64,000 bases of DNA, from assembly GCF_039872765.1 (NCBI RefSeq), contig NZ_JBDPZC010000002.1, forward strand, positions 62,001-126,000, in the 5' to 3' direction. Below the pieces are notes generated by a model. The model worked only from the letters and a program-made list of their open reading frames with translations, did no database searches and was not told the DNA's origin. The position numbers and the translations under genes were made by a program. Below, one piece after another: positions 53,616-62,862 of the stretch; the stretch's first letter is position 1, and the number at the start of each line of letters is the position of its first letter. Source of the stretch: Roseateles_B flavus. GTDB lineage: Bacteria > Pseudomonadota > Gammaproteobacteria > Burkholderiales > Burkholderiaceae_C.

Positions 53616-55388
53616 TCAATGCCGCTGCAGCTCTCGCGCCCAGTGGGCAATGGCGCCCTCGGTGGCCTGACGCACTTGCCTGGCACTGGTCAAACGGCCC
53701 AACGGCAGGTTCAGCTCCTCCACACCGGGGAGCACCTGCCGATCAACACCCCAGCGCTCCGCCATGTCTTCAATGACGTTGCGGGCGACCACGACCAGGT
53801 CTTGTGGCCTGGGCTGCCGCACCATCAGCACCCTGAATCGGGTCAGCAGTGCCGGCGCGATGCCGGTCAAGGCATTCGCCGTCGCCAGCCACAGCACCCC
53901 CGTGAAATCGCATTCCGTCTTCAGGAAGACGTCGTGATGCCGCGCCGCTGTCTCCGGCTCCACCAGACCCAGCAAGTAGGCCTGGATGCCCACGTCGTTG
54001 CGCAGGGGCCCCTGCGCCTTGTCGAGCTCATCCAGAATGACGATCGCCGATGCCGACAGCTGCGTGGCCAGCAAGGTCGCCAAGTCACCAGGCCTGCCAC
54101 TGCTCCATCCACGGCTGGTTCCGCACAGCATCTTGGCGTCCGCGCTGCCGCCCAGGCACAGATCCAGGCGCGGCAGCCCCAGTTCATCGGCAAGGCGGCG
54201 CGCCAGGCGCGATTTGCCACAACCAGGCTGGCCGACCAGCAAGGTCGGTGGCATGACCAAGAAGGCGGATCCGACGGCCGCTCGTCCGAGCAAGTCATCG
54301 AACACGGCGTCCAGGACATCTTCAGCCCATGGGAACTCCAGCAGCAAGCGACGATGAGCAGCCTCAAGCGCCGCACGCCGCGGCATGGTGGCCACCGGCA
54401 GCGGGCATTCAAGTACGCGGTGTCGCTCGAGTTCTTCTCTGTCGATTCGTTCAGCGCTTGGCGCGATGGGCCTGCGGCAGATGATGCGTGTCGGACCCTC
54501 TGTGTGGACCGGTACAGCCAGAGCGTCTGCCCTGGTCGCGGACTTGGCGGTGCCGATCGCCAGGAACACCGCCGCCTGGGTTCGCTGATGCCAGGCGTCG
54601 TCCCGGCAGGGGGCACAACCCGGCTTCGCCGCCAAGCGGATGGCAGCCTGGCGCAGGGCTTCCCACAGCGGCAACCCCACCTCCCGAAAGTCCTCCTGCC
54701 GCTGCGAGACCGTCGCGGTCTCCCCGCAGAGCGTCGTCTCGGCGTTGGCGTAGTGATGGCGCAGCGCAAAGAGCGCGGCGTCAATGTCGAGCATCGACCA
54801 CCCGGCATAGGGCCGGCGTGCACAGACTTCCAGCAGCGCGGCCGTGCACAAGGCCTGGACCTGGGCGACGGCCAGTTCCTTGAACCCCGCCACTGGCAGC
54901 CCAGATGGCTTGAGAAGAAGCGCCACCCGAGGGATCGCTGTGTCGACGGACGACGGCGCCAGGCCCATGGCCCGTTCGCAGAACTGAATGAGCTCCAGGC
55001 GCGCTTCAGGCCGGGCGTCCAGGCTCACAGCGTGCGCGCGCAGGATCAGTGCAGCTGCCTGGGCCCAGGAGTCGCGGCTGGCCCCTCGCGCAAGCAAGGT
55101 GGCTGCCCGTCGGAATTGATCGGCACGGTGCCTGGCCGTCAGCCGCGGTGCCAGCGCCATCATCAAGGCGTCGCGAGAGTGATTGAGCGGTGCCGGTGGG
55201 CTGCTGTGCGTCGCGACAAGTTCAAGGAACGCGAGGCCGGCTGCTGCCGACCCGAAGCCCCAGTGGTGACCGCGAAGCTCCTTGAGCAGCTTCTCCAGGC
55301 GACCACGGTCCGTTCTTCCCATTGAACTACGGGGAGGCCGTGAGGACCTCACCGCCGGCGCAGCCTCGCCCAAGACTTCCGTATCCAT
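53616..55388 (-). CDS. Lon-type AAA ATPase (no protease domain)
   Basis: A 590-residue protein. The first 300 residues are helical with no recognised motif. The C-terminal half is a Lon-like AAA module: LLVGQPGCGKSRLARRLADE (Walker A), LDLCLGGSADAKMLCGTSRG, IVILDELDKAQG (Walker B) and GVLWLATANALTGIAPALLTRF (sensor and arginine finger). The Ser-Lys protease domain of Lon is absent. It is directly followed by the TniQ-family gene and lies next to the right-hand island repeat, so the pair may act in target choice, regulation or defence; not determinable here. Confidence 0.85.
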   Translation of the reverse strand: MDTEVLGEAAPAVRSSRPPRSSMGRTDRGRLEKLLKELRGHHWGFGSAAAGLAFLELVATHSSPPAPLNHSRDALMMALAPRLTARHRADQFRRAATLLARGASRDSWAQAAALILRAHAVSLDARPEARLELIQFCERAMGLAPSSVDTAIPRVALLLKPSGLPVAGFKELAVAQVQALCTAALLEVCARRPYAGWSMLDIDAALFALRHHYANAETTLCGETATVSQRQEDFREVGLPLWEALRQAAIRLAAKPGCAPCRDDAWHQRTQAAVFLAIGTAKSATRADALAVPVHTEGPTRIICRRPIAPSAERIDREELERHRVLECPLPVATMPRRAALEAAHRRLLLEFPWAEDVLDAVFDDLLGRAAVGSAFLVMPPTLLVGQPGCGKSRLARRLADELGLPRLDLCLGGSADAKMLCGTSRGWSSGRPGDLATLLATQLSASAIVILDELDKAQGPLRNDVGIQAYLLGLVEPETAARHHDVFLKTECDFTGVLWLATANALTGIAPALLTRFRVLMVRQPRPQDLVVVARNVIEDMAERWGVDRQVLPGVEELNLPLGRLTSARQVRQATEGAIAHWARELQRH

Positions 55389-55746
55389 GCCTGCCCTTTC
55401 TGATGGCTCTCGTGCCGGTCAGCGCTGGATCCGCCATCAGCAGCGGGCAGTTACCGGAAGGTCAGGATAGGAAGCAGGGAGTTGCCGCGTCAACGCGCTC
55501 GCGGGGTAGCGATTTGAGGGGTGTTTTGGTGTCTGGTCAGCTGCCGAGTTTGAGGCACTCTCGGCCAAGCTTTGGGGGTCATCCAAGAGGTGCCGCAGCA
55601 AGTCCTTGACGGGGTTGATGAACTCCCGGCCACGGTTAAGGCGCATTGCCGACTCTCGGCCAAACATCGGAGATCGCCTGTCTCGCGACAGCTCAGCCGT
55701 TCTCGGTGCAGCAAAAATTCTGACCCGTTGCACCCATGCCGAAATC

Positions 55747-55828
55747 GGCCAACCTATGGGTTACACCCTTGGCCAACTTATGGGTTAAGGAACAGGGGTG
55801 TTTGTGTGACTTAGCCCATAAGTTGGCC
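55747..55828. repeat. Three GGCCAAC(C/T)TATGGG(T/C)TA units, two direct and one inverted
   Basis: GGCCAACCTATGGGTTA (55747-55763) and GGCCAACTTATGGGTTA (55771-55787) are direct copies 24 bases apart. TTAGCCCATAAGTTGGCC (55811-55828), inside the right island repeat, is the inverted copy; with flanking AAG/CTT the arms pair over 19 bases with one mismatch. Only the inverted unit is present at the left end (12459-12476). This layout resembles recombinase or transposase binding sites at an element end. The rest of 55389-55746 holds nothing recognised. Confidence 0.65.
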
Positions 55829-55885
55829 GGGATGGCCAAGGTTAAGTTAATTCCACTCTGGGCCAGGTTTTGCTTAATTGCGGAG
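55805..55885 (+). repeat. Right copy of the 81-bp island-flanking direct repeat
   Basis: It matches 12453-12533 at 79 of 81 positions in the same orientation. The match stops abruptly at both edges. It separates the Lon-like AAA/TniQ pair (left) from the chemotaxis receptor gene (right), which reads as the return to core chromosome. No gene is seen between it and that receptor. Confidence 0.8.
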
Positions 55886-56144
55886 CTATAGCGGTCAGGC
55901 CGCTGTTGCGGGCGCTGATGGATCGCTGGTTGTCACCCTGGATATCCGCACGCACTCAACGTTCGAGTGGGTGCCCAGCTTGATGTACAACTGCATGGCT
56001 CGAAGTCGGTCTTCTTATAAGTACATTAGCTACCTTCAGGTAGTCCAAGAAATCGTCCGCATCCCCCATGGGTCAAATTTCAGTCGGCGCCAACATCATT
56101 GGACTGCTGGGTACCTTGAATCCAGCCGTCCTGCCGCATTCATG

Positions 56145-57695
56145 TCAGCGCGTTGAGTAGACCGCAATTGCTTCAGCCAGACGCACTGCTTGCTGTCGAA
56201 GGCTCTCGGCCGCAGCAGCAGACTCCTCGACGAGAGCAGCGTTTTGTTGTGTCGTCTGATCCAGCGATGACACGGACTCGTTCACTTGCTGGACCCCGGT
56301 GGTCTGCTCACGCGCCGCGCGGCTGATCTCCCCCAGCAACTTGTCGACGCGCTCAACTTGACTCACGACGTCCTGCATCACGGTCCCAGCCCGGCCGACC
56401 AGCTGCGCCCCGGAGTCAACCCGCTCGACGCTGTTCCCGATGAGGACCTTGATCTCGCGCGCGGCCTCGGCGCTGCGCTGCGCCAGCGCCCGCACTTCGG
56501 CGGCCACCACCGCAAAGCCCCGACCGGCTTCGCCCGCACGGGCGGCCTCAACGGCGGCATTGAGCGCCAGGATGTTGGTTTGGAAGGCAATGCCATCGAT
56601 CGTGCCGATGATGTCCCCGATGCGCCGAGAACTCGTGGCGATGTCGTCCATCGTCTTGACCACTTGGCCGACGATCTCCCCGCCGGATACCGCGGCGGAG
56701 CTGGCCTGACTAGCCTGGCGCGCCGCTTCATTGGCGGCGTCGGCCGTGCTGCGCACTGTCCCGTGCAATTCCTCCATAGCCGACGCGGTCTGTTCGAGGT
56801 TGGATGCCGACATTTCGGTGCGCTGCGACAGATCGTTGTTGCCGCTGGCAATCTGGCTTGATGCCGAGCTTACGCCACCGACCTGGGCGTCCACATCGTC
56901 AACGAGTGCCCTCAGGTTGAGCCCACTTTGGTTGACCGCACGCATCAGCATGCCGATCTCGTCCACACGCCCCATCTCTGGTGCTGGCGCCGTATTGCCC
57001 GCGGCCACATTCAACGCCTGGTCGAGGATGCGGCGCAATGGGTATACGGCCTGACCCTCAATCAGCATGGCCAACAAGGCATTGACGACAAAAGCGCCTC
57101 CAGTGACCGCCAGCCACTGCGAACCGCCAGAACCGGTCACGTAGGCGGCGAGAGATTGAGCAAGCCAGCCCAGCAGTAAAAGTCCTCGCACTCGCCAAGA
57201 CAGGCTCAGCGTCTTGGGCCAAGAAAGAAAGGCGCTCCAGCCGCCGCGCACGACCAAGCCCTTGTGGAACTTGAGACTACCGGCACGCCCCTCGCGTATT
57301 TGTCGGTAGAAAGCTTCGGCAGCTTCAACCTCTTGGCGCGTGGGCTTGGTGCGCACGCTCAGGTAGCCGACCACGCGACCCGCGCGTCGCATGGGCGCTG
57401 CGTTGGCACGCACCCAGTAGTGGTCGCCGTTTTTGCGACGGTTCTTGACGAGCGCCGTCCAGCTTTCGCCGCCCTTAAGCGTGGTCCACATGTCGGCAAA
57501 GGCCTCGGCGGGCATATCCGGGTGGCGGACAAGGTTGTGCGGCTGGCCGACCAATTCATCCTGCTCGTAGCCGCTAACAGCGATGAAGGCCGCGTTGCAG
57601 TACTGGATATGGCTTTGCACATCCGTCGTGGACATCAGCGTGGCATCGGCGGGATAGTCGTACTCGTGCTGTGTGACTGGCTGGTTGTTGCGCAT
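56145..57695 (-). CDS. Aer-like PAS methyl-accepting chemotaxis protein
   Basis: A 516-residue receptor. An N-terminal PAS domain (DVQSHIQYCNAAFIAVSGYEQDELVGQPHNLVRHPDMP) is followed by two central membrane segments (LLLLGWLAQSLAAYV, LAVTGGAFVVNALLAMLI), a HAMP-like stretch and an MCP signalling domain with the hairpin tip RIGDIIGTIDGIAFQTNILALNAAVEAARAGE and the coda AQRSAEAAREIKVLI. The architecture fits an Aer-type energy or redox taxis receptor signalling to CheA. ATG at 57695 is chosen. Confidence 0.92.
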   Translation of the reverse strand: MRNNQPVTQHEYDYPADATLMSTTDVQSHIQYCNAAFIAVSGYEQDELVGQPHNLVRHPDMPAEAFADMWTTLKGGESWTALVKNRRKNGDHYWVRANAAPMRRAGRVVGYLSVRTKPTRQEVEAAEAFYRQIREGRAGSLKFHKGLVVRGGWSAFLSWPKTLSLSWRVRGLLLLGWLAQSLAAYVTGSGGSQWLAVTGGAFVVNALLAMLIEGQAVYPLRRILDQALNVAAGNTAPAPEMGRVDEIGMLMRAVNQSGLNLRALVDDVDAQVGGVSSASSQIASGNNDLSQRTEMSASNLEQTASAMEELHGTVRSTADAANEAARQASQASSAAVSGGEIVGQVVKTMDDIATSSRRIGDIIGTIDGIAFQTNILALNAAVEAARAGEAGRGFAVVAAEVRALAQRSAEAAREIKVLIGNSVERVDSGAQLVGRAGTVMQDVVSQVERVDKLLGEISRAAREQTTGVQQVNESVSSLDQTTQQNAALVEESAAAAESLRQQAVRLAEAIAVYSTR

Positions 57696-57989
57696 TGTTT
57701 GTCTCCGGAGTGTGGTCACTCTGCTGTGTGTCGCTCAGGTCCGGACATCGATATCGCTCCCCGCCCCGTGCACCAAGCCTGTGCGACGAACTTTATTCGC
57801 AATGGGCGAATTTATGCTTGCCAGCAGATCATGGCGCACAAAAATGTGTTGTTTGCAGCCGAGTGTGAATTTGTTCACTTCGGCGCATGTGCCTTCCCTG
57901 ACGCAACGTCAAAGGGACCGGCTCAGCCTGGGAGCGGCGACGGCGCTGGCGCGAATGGCACGCTCATGCCGCCGAAAGCGGCATCGCCT

Positions 57990-58178
57990 GCCTGCGCAGT
58001 TTGCCGCCAAGCTGCGGACCTACTGGCGCGGCGTCCAGTCTCGCGTGCGCTGGCCCATGCATACCGGCAGACTTGAAGGCATCAAAACCGCATCAAGGTC
58101 ATCAAGCGCATGGCCTATGGCTACCGCGACATCGACTACTTCCTCAAAATCCGGGCGGCTTTCCCCGGACTCTCGTGA
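57990..58178 (+). pseudogene. ISL3-family transposase C-terminal remnant
   Basis: With one base restored in ATCAAAACCGC, the reading is LRTYWRGVQSRVRWPMHTGR, LEGIKNRIKVIKRMAYGYRD, IDYFLKIRAAFPGLS and a stop, the end of an ISL3 transposase. The missing base at about 58088 breaks it. The remainder of 57696-58680 shows no gene I can support. Confidence 0.8.
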
Positions 58179-58734
58179 AGAACCATTTTTTGCTGTGGTC
58201 GTGGGACTGGGCTTGGCCAACTGGTCATATCGCATCCTCACACCGAATGCTTGGGCGCGCCCGACTGCCTCAGCGCCCATCACCCCGCTAAGCAACCCCG
58301 GATCGCCCACTGCCCAGTCGGGCATCAGCGCCTCCGCTGCAGCCGTCGCATCTGCTCCACCATCTGCGGTCCCAGCGGCGAGCGCGGGGCAGGCGGCCCA
58401 GTTGTCACAAACGTGCAATGGTGTAGGTAAAGCCACCAGAAATGTCAAAACAGCCGCGGCGGCTCAGTCCTGTGTGCCGTAGAGCGCCCGCAGGTTGGCC
58501 GCATCGCCATCCGGTGGTGACTGCGAACGACAACTGTCTGCTCTAAGGGGCTGTGCCCGTGAAGTCGAAGAACCGCAATCGCTGCATTTCGGTCATCTGC
58601 TCCTTATGTGATGCGAATCCGATACCTCTTTCGAAAGTGCTTCAGGTTCGTTCGGGCTACCCAGAAAAAGGCGCGGCCCCCGCCCGCGCCCCATAAGCCG
58701 AGCCCCCCGCACAGGCAGTACAACGCCAGCAAGC

Positions 58735-58772
58735 GCAAACCCAGCCGCCTCCCAGGTCTCGGCTGGGTTTGC
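58735..58772. terminator. Strong hairpin beyond tniQ (copy 2)
   Basis: Identical 13-base arms to those at 25492-25529 (GCAAACCCAGCCG and its complement). It marks the edge of the duplicated Tn7-like segment; similarity between the two copies starts about 55 bases to the left, near the CCCCATAAGCCGAGCCCCC string. Confidence 0.55.
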
Positions 58773-58807
58773 CACCATGCCGCGCAACGCACGGCATGCT
58801 CCGGGGG

Positions 58808-59743
58808 CTAGTACAGCTCCGGCTCACCCGTAAACCGGCTCCGACAATTCCCCGCCTTCAGCACCTCCAAGATCGGCACCCCCGCTGCCGCAGCGAACTT
58901 CACGACAGCCCCAAGGCTGATGGCTTGGCGCTTCCGCTCTGGCCACCTTGATCGACTGAGGTAGACGGCGTTGGTCTGCAGATGGCGGATCACATCCATC
59001 TGAAACTCAAGACCCGTCCGCATCTTCGCCTTCTCATAGGCCCACTCGAGATCCGGCCAACGCGGTTCATTGCCAAGTGCCGGCATGTCGCGCACCAGGT
59101 CGGCAAATAGCTGAGCGAGATGGGCATCTCCAGCAGCCGAACTGGCCTGCCCGTCCTGGCACGCGGCCGCGGCGTTCATTGCGCGCATGAGAGGGGCCCC
59201 GCATTGCCGGCAACCCACCGGGGGAGCCCACCCGTCGGGTCCACGCTGCTCTGTACTGGCGCATCGTGGGCACTCGCCTTCAAGCACGGTGTCATGCTTA
59301 TGGCACCGCTCATGAAAGCAGAAGTTCCAGACCAATCGGTGATAGGTCGGACGTCCAGCCTCAATATCTTCCTGCCAGCACGCCGAGCACCAGACAGGAG
59401 ACTTCCTGACGTAACGCCGAAGGGCAACCGTGTGGTCTCCCCAGGGCATCGCCAGCACTGCAACTGAAGGAACCCCCGTCAGCCGGGCCAGGCGCATGCC
59501 CGTCAGTCCAGGGGCGGTGCCCCAGTACGGCTGCAGGCTGCCATCACTGCTATAGCGTTCCCCTTCCATGCGGGGCAGCGACCGTACGTAGTCCGCCAGC
59601 TCGCGCGCGGTGACCCCGTGGACGGCGGCCAAGCGGTTGATATAGCCACTGAGCGACTCGCAGTCGGATGTGCCCACGCCTATCGGTTCGAGACTGGACA
59701 GGATGACTCGCGAAGGGATGGGAGTAGGGCGCAGCTCACGCAT
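58808..59743 (-). CDS. tniQ: TniQ/TnsD-family protein, copy 2
   Basis: A 311-residue protein equal in length to copy 1 with scattered substitutions (for example EAGRPTYHRLVWNFCFHERC against QAGRPTYHRLVWSFCFHERC). All zinc-pair cysteines and histidines are kept, so the gene looks intact. It overlaps its tnsC as in copy 1. Its own transposase is truncated, so it could act only with TnsAB supplied by copy 1. Confidence 0.9.
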   Translation of the reverse strand: MRELRPTPIPSRVILSSLEPIGVGTSDCESLSGYINRLAAVHGVTARELADYVRSLPRMEGERYSSDGSLQPYWGTAPGLTGMRLARLTGVPSVAVLAMPWGDHTVALRRYVRKSPVWCSACWQEDIEAGRPTYHRLVWNFCFHERCHKHDTVLEGECPRCASTEQRGPDGWAPPVGCRQCGAPLMRAMNAAAACQDGQASSAAGDAHLAQLFADLVRDMPALGNEPRWPDLEWAYEKAKMRTGLEFQMDVIRHLQTNAVYLSRSRWPERKRQAISLGAVVKFAAAAGVPILEVLKAGNCRSRFTGEPELY

Positions 59744-60887
59744 GGTCACCTCCGCTCACGCCACCAGCCACGGGAGGAACGGCATCCCGCGTAGGGCTCC
59801 GAACACCGACCTTGCCAGGCCTCCCACCCTTGCTGGATCCTTCCTTCGAAGTCGTTGACGAGCTGCCAGAAGCTGGAGCGCCCAGCACCATGCTCGCGAT
59901 GCGGCGATCCGTGTCCGGTGACGCCAGATCTTCGCCATCATGGATGTCCTTGACGATGCGCTGGATGGCCAGGCCCGCCAGGCGCGTTCGCCGGAAGTCC
60001 TCGATCGTCAGGCAAGACCGTGCCTCCATGCGTGCACGCGACATGGCTCGTGCGCACCAGTCCTTCAAGATACCGACGCATCCCACCGAGCCGGCATAGA
60101 AGAAGTCGAACTCGGCCTCGACATTCGGGAAGACCTCGGCACCGATCCGGGAGAGAAAGGTCTGCACACAGCTGGCAAACGCGCTTCTGTCTTCAGCATC
60201 ACCGTGGCGGTAGCGCCCGAAGTGAACCACCTCGGTTCGACGTGCCAACTGAGCAGAGACCTGCAGGTGCACGAGCAGCTGGTAGGTGCCAACCAGCACG
60301 AGCTTGACCCCACAACTCTGCGCCACGGACTTGAGCACGTCGTACTGGTCCCCAATGCCGCCAGCGCGCGCGCCCATGAGGATGTGCTGCGCCTCATCGA
60401 TGAACCAGTACTTCAACTGCCGCCGCTTCATTTCCCGGCTCAGTCGCAGGCGCAGCGTAGCCGCCGTGAGCGACTCGCCAACGCGTTTGTGCTGCTGCTC
60501 CCGCGCCTCGGGCGTGGGCCTTCGGTCGTCCACGAAAGGATCGCCCAGCGCGAGCAGGGCGTCGTGGTAGAGCACCTTCCAGTCGAATGAACGGAAGCCG
60601 CTGGCGACGGCCGTCGTCGAAATGAAAGGAACGAACTCGCGGTCGCACATCATCTGCGGCTGTTCAGCCGCCAGCAGGTCCTTCATCAGGCGAGCAGCCA
60701 GCGTCGACTTGCCCACACCGGTGGGTCCGACCAGGCAGATGAGCTCATAGCCCACACCATGATTGAGCAGAAACTTCAGGCGTTCCAGGGCTTCGTGCTG
60801 CTGGTCATGCTTGACCACGAGCGAGGCGAAGCTGGCTGCGGGATCGGCGGCCGCAGCCGCGCCATTCAACTTGAGGCGGTGGCTCAT
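59736..60887 (-). CDS. tnsC: TnsC/TniB AAA ATPase, copy 2
   Basis: A 383-residue ATPase, near-identical to copy 1 through Walker A GPTGVGKSTLAARL and Walker B KYWFIDEAQHIL. It has a single RRIASMVLGAPAS segment where copy 1 has two, explaining the 17-residue difference. The start overlaps the remnant tnsAB stop as TGATG. Open and apparently functional. Confidence 0.92.
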   Translation of the reverse strand: MSHRLKLNGAAAAADPAASFASLVVKHDQQHEALERLKFLLNHGVGYELICLVGPTGVGKSTLAARLMKDLLAAEQPQMMCDREFVPFISTTAVASGFRSFDWKVLYHDALLALGDPFVDDRRPTPEAREQQHKRVGESLTAATLRLRLSREMKRRQLKYWFIDEAQHILMGARAGGIGDQYDVLKSVAQSCGVKLVLVGTYQLLVHLQVSAQLARRTEVVHFGRYRHGDAEDRSAFASCVQTFLSRIGAEVFPNVEAEFDFFYAGSVGCVGILKDWCARAMSRARMEARSCLTIEDFRRTRLAGLAIQRIVKDIHDGEDLASPDTDRRIASMVLGAPASGSSSTTSKEGSSKGGRPGKVGVRSPTRDAVPPVAGGVSGGDHA

Positions 60888-61219
60888 CAGTAGGCCTCCA
60901 GCGTTTCGATCTTCATGGACGGCTTGGCGGCCTCGACGTTTGGCTCATCGGTGTCAGCGGCGGGCACGTCGGAACTGCCCAGAAGCGTCGTGCCTGCAAG
61001 TTCGTCCCAGTCCTCCCAGTCGGCAGGGTAGACATTGGCCTCCATCAAACGCTTGCGCTCCTCTGCGGCCTGCCGGCGCCGAAGCAGCATGAGTTGCTCT
61101 GCGTTGACCTCCTTGAGGAACTTGATGAGCGCAGCATCGGTCAGGCGCGTCTTCTCGACCGCAGAGCGGCGGCGGCGCCACTCCGTGCTCGCCTCAAGCA
61201 ACTCCTTCTCGGTCAGGCC
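60887..61219 (-). pseudogene. C-terminal remnant of TnsAB, copy 2
   Basis: The last about 110 codons (LTEKELLEASTEWRRRRSAV, then EKTRLTDAALIKFLKEVNAE, MLLRRRQAAEERKRLMEANV and the final ETLEAY) match the end of copy 1. Similarity stops at about 61219, after which unrelated sequence follows, so the endonuclease and transposase domains are gone. The promoter for copy 2 tnsC and tniQ is therefore not the native one. Confidence 0.9.
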
Positions 61220-61344
61220 CGGGTCAGTTCGCTGCGAGCCTCAACAACCAGGTGTGGCTGAGTTCGCTCGGCATCGTGGAATGCATTGCCTACGCGGCGT
61301 CGGCGCGTATCAAACGCTGATCAAGCCGGCAAGGACGCCGTAGC

Positions 61345-61497
61345 TTTACCGCTTACGCTCCAGCATGGCTTTCTTGAACTATTGGAAGATGTTCTCCAGC
61401 TCCGCCGGCGTGACCGGCCTTGGGATCAATTGTTCAAGCGCTGCGGCCGATAATTGCCGCCGCGCCGCCTTGTCCGCTGCTGCGGCTGTCTTCGTCT
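61345..61497 (-). pseudogene. IS256-family transposase N-terminal remnant
   Basis: The minus strand reads KAARRQLSAAALEQLIPRPV and TPAELENIFQ, a stop, then FKKAMLERKR, the opening of an IS256/Mutator-type transposase. Nothing of the catalytic domain remains. It adjoins the broken end of the second Tn7-like copy; 61220-61345 holds nothing recognised. Confidence 0.6.
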
Positions 61498-61559
61498 AGC
61501 GTGGCATTCATGCTCCTTGTCGACATGCTATGCCTCACACAAACTTTCTGACAGGCTCC

Positions 61560-62498
61560 TCAATGGCGCCTGCCCTTTAGCGCGTCCAGATTGCTGAGAT
61601 CGCGTCCATATGGGGTCAGCACGGCATGGACCGTGGAGGCGCTGGTGGGCGGCAGTACGTGCTTGGCCAGCGTGGCCAAGGAGCCGGACGGGCCAACGTC
61701 GATGAATCGACATGGGCCTTGGCTTTCGACTGTTTCAAGGGTCCGGCGAAGCTGAATGGGCTGGCGCACAACACGCCAGTGAAAATCGTCAGGCAAGGCC
61801 GATAGGACGGTCGCGTGCGCACTGCAGGCAAGCGGCAAGTCCAGCTCGGAGCGCGTGATGCGACGGGTCAGCGCGTCGAAGCTGGGGCGTGCCTCATCAA
61901 TCCATCTGGAATGGTAGGCAAATTCGACCGGCAATTGCTGGCTGAGGATGCCTCGTCGTCCCAGGGCGGCCTCGACGTCGGCCAAGTGGTGCTCGGGCAG
62001 TGCGATGACGAAGTGGGTCGAGAGATCGCTGGCGACGAGCTCGCTTCGAGCTGCCAGCCAGGCGGATGTGGCCACGGCGAGGCTGGCAAAGACGGCCAGC
62101 ATAATGCCCTTCGGACAGGTCTTCTCGAAGATCTGGGCCTGCTTGGCAACTGCTTCCATGGCGTCGAACACGTCAATGGCGCCCGCCGTGACGAGGGCGG
62201 GATAGGTCCCGAGACTGGCCCCCAAGGTCATATCCGGCTCAATACCCTCGCTGATGAGGCACTGGGCCATCGCGACTTCCACCATGAAAATGGCGGGATG
62301 GGTCAGCAAGGTGCCGTTGAAGGTCTCAGACCGTCCGCCCGCGTAGATGGCCCCGATGATGGACCGGCCCAATACTGCCTGTGCCGTGTGGTCCAGACGA
62401 AGCATCCAGTCCCGAAAGACGGGATGCGCGTCAAACAGCTGCCGTCCCATCTGGAAGTACTGCACCCCCTGCCCCGGAAACATAAATACGGTCTTCAT
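61560..62498 (-). CDS. Malonyl-CoA/acyl-CoA:ACP transacylase-like protein
   Basis: A 312-residue FabD-type acyltransferase. It has FMFPGQGVQYFQMGRQLFDAHP, LTHPAIFMVEVAMAQCL, the nucleophile elbow GASLGTYPALVTAGAI (usual GHSLGE; histidine replaced by alanine), EFAYHSRWID with the catalytic histidine, and FIDVGPSGSL. The length fits stand-alone acyltransferases of polyketide or hybrid clusters. No ACP or synthase is adjacent in the window. ATG at 62498 is used. Confidence 0.85.
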   Translation of the reverse strand: MKTVFMFPGQGVQYFQMGRQLFDAHPVFRDWMLRLDHTAQAVLGRSIIGAIYAGGRSETFNGTLLTHPAIFMVEVAMAQCLISEGIEPDMTLGASLGTYPALVTAGAIDVFDAMEAVAKQAQIFEKTCPKGIMLAVFASLAVATSAWLAARSELVASDLSTHFVIALPEHHLADVEAALGRRGILSQQLPVEFAYHSRWIDEARPSFDALTRRITRSELDLPLACSAHATVLSALPDDFHWRVVRQPIQLRRTLETVESQGPCRFIDVGPSGSLATLAKHVLPPTSASTVHAVLTPYGRDLSNLDALKGRRH

Positions 62499-62788
62499 GG
62501 CTGCGAGGTATCCAGTTCTTCGGGCGCGCCGGGATGGACGCCACGACCTTAAGTGTTGGCGAAGGCCCGACCTCTCCCGGCGCCTGATGTGCCAGGCGCG
62601 GGCCAGCGGCGGATCCACGCTCGGCGGGCGCAAGTTCGCGAGTGGGACAAAGCGCAGGGCGTGTGTTTCGAGCCGCCGACCGGGCTGCCACGGCTCATAC
62701 GCAGTGCGATGAGCAGCAGGTGCTGGCCAGCACCTCACCTGCTGGCGAACAAGGCACACGCGATACGCTTGACCTGGGGAGGAAGAGA

Positions 62789-62862
62789 TGGAGGCGCGGG
62801 CTGGAATCGAACCAACCTCTGCGGCTTTGCAGGCCGCCGCATAACCGCTTTGCTACCGCGCC
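62789..62862 (-). tRNA. tRNA-Cys (GCA)
   Basis: On the minus strand GGCGCGG pairs with CCGCGCC, followed by T and encoded CCA. The anticodon loop CTGCAAA lies on a stem CGGC/GCCG-type and gives anticodon GCA, read as cysteine. The T arm contains GGTTCGATTCC. It is a normal 74-base tRNA between the acyltransferase and the P450. The bases 62499-62788 show no gene. Confidence 0.93.
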
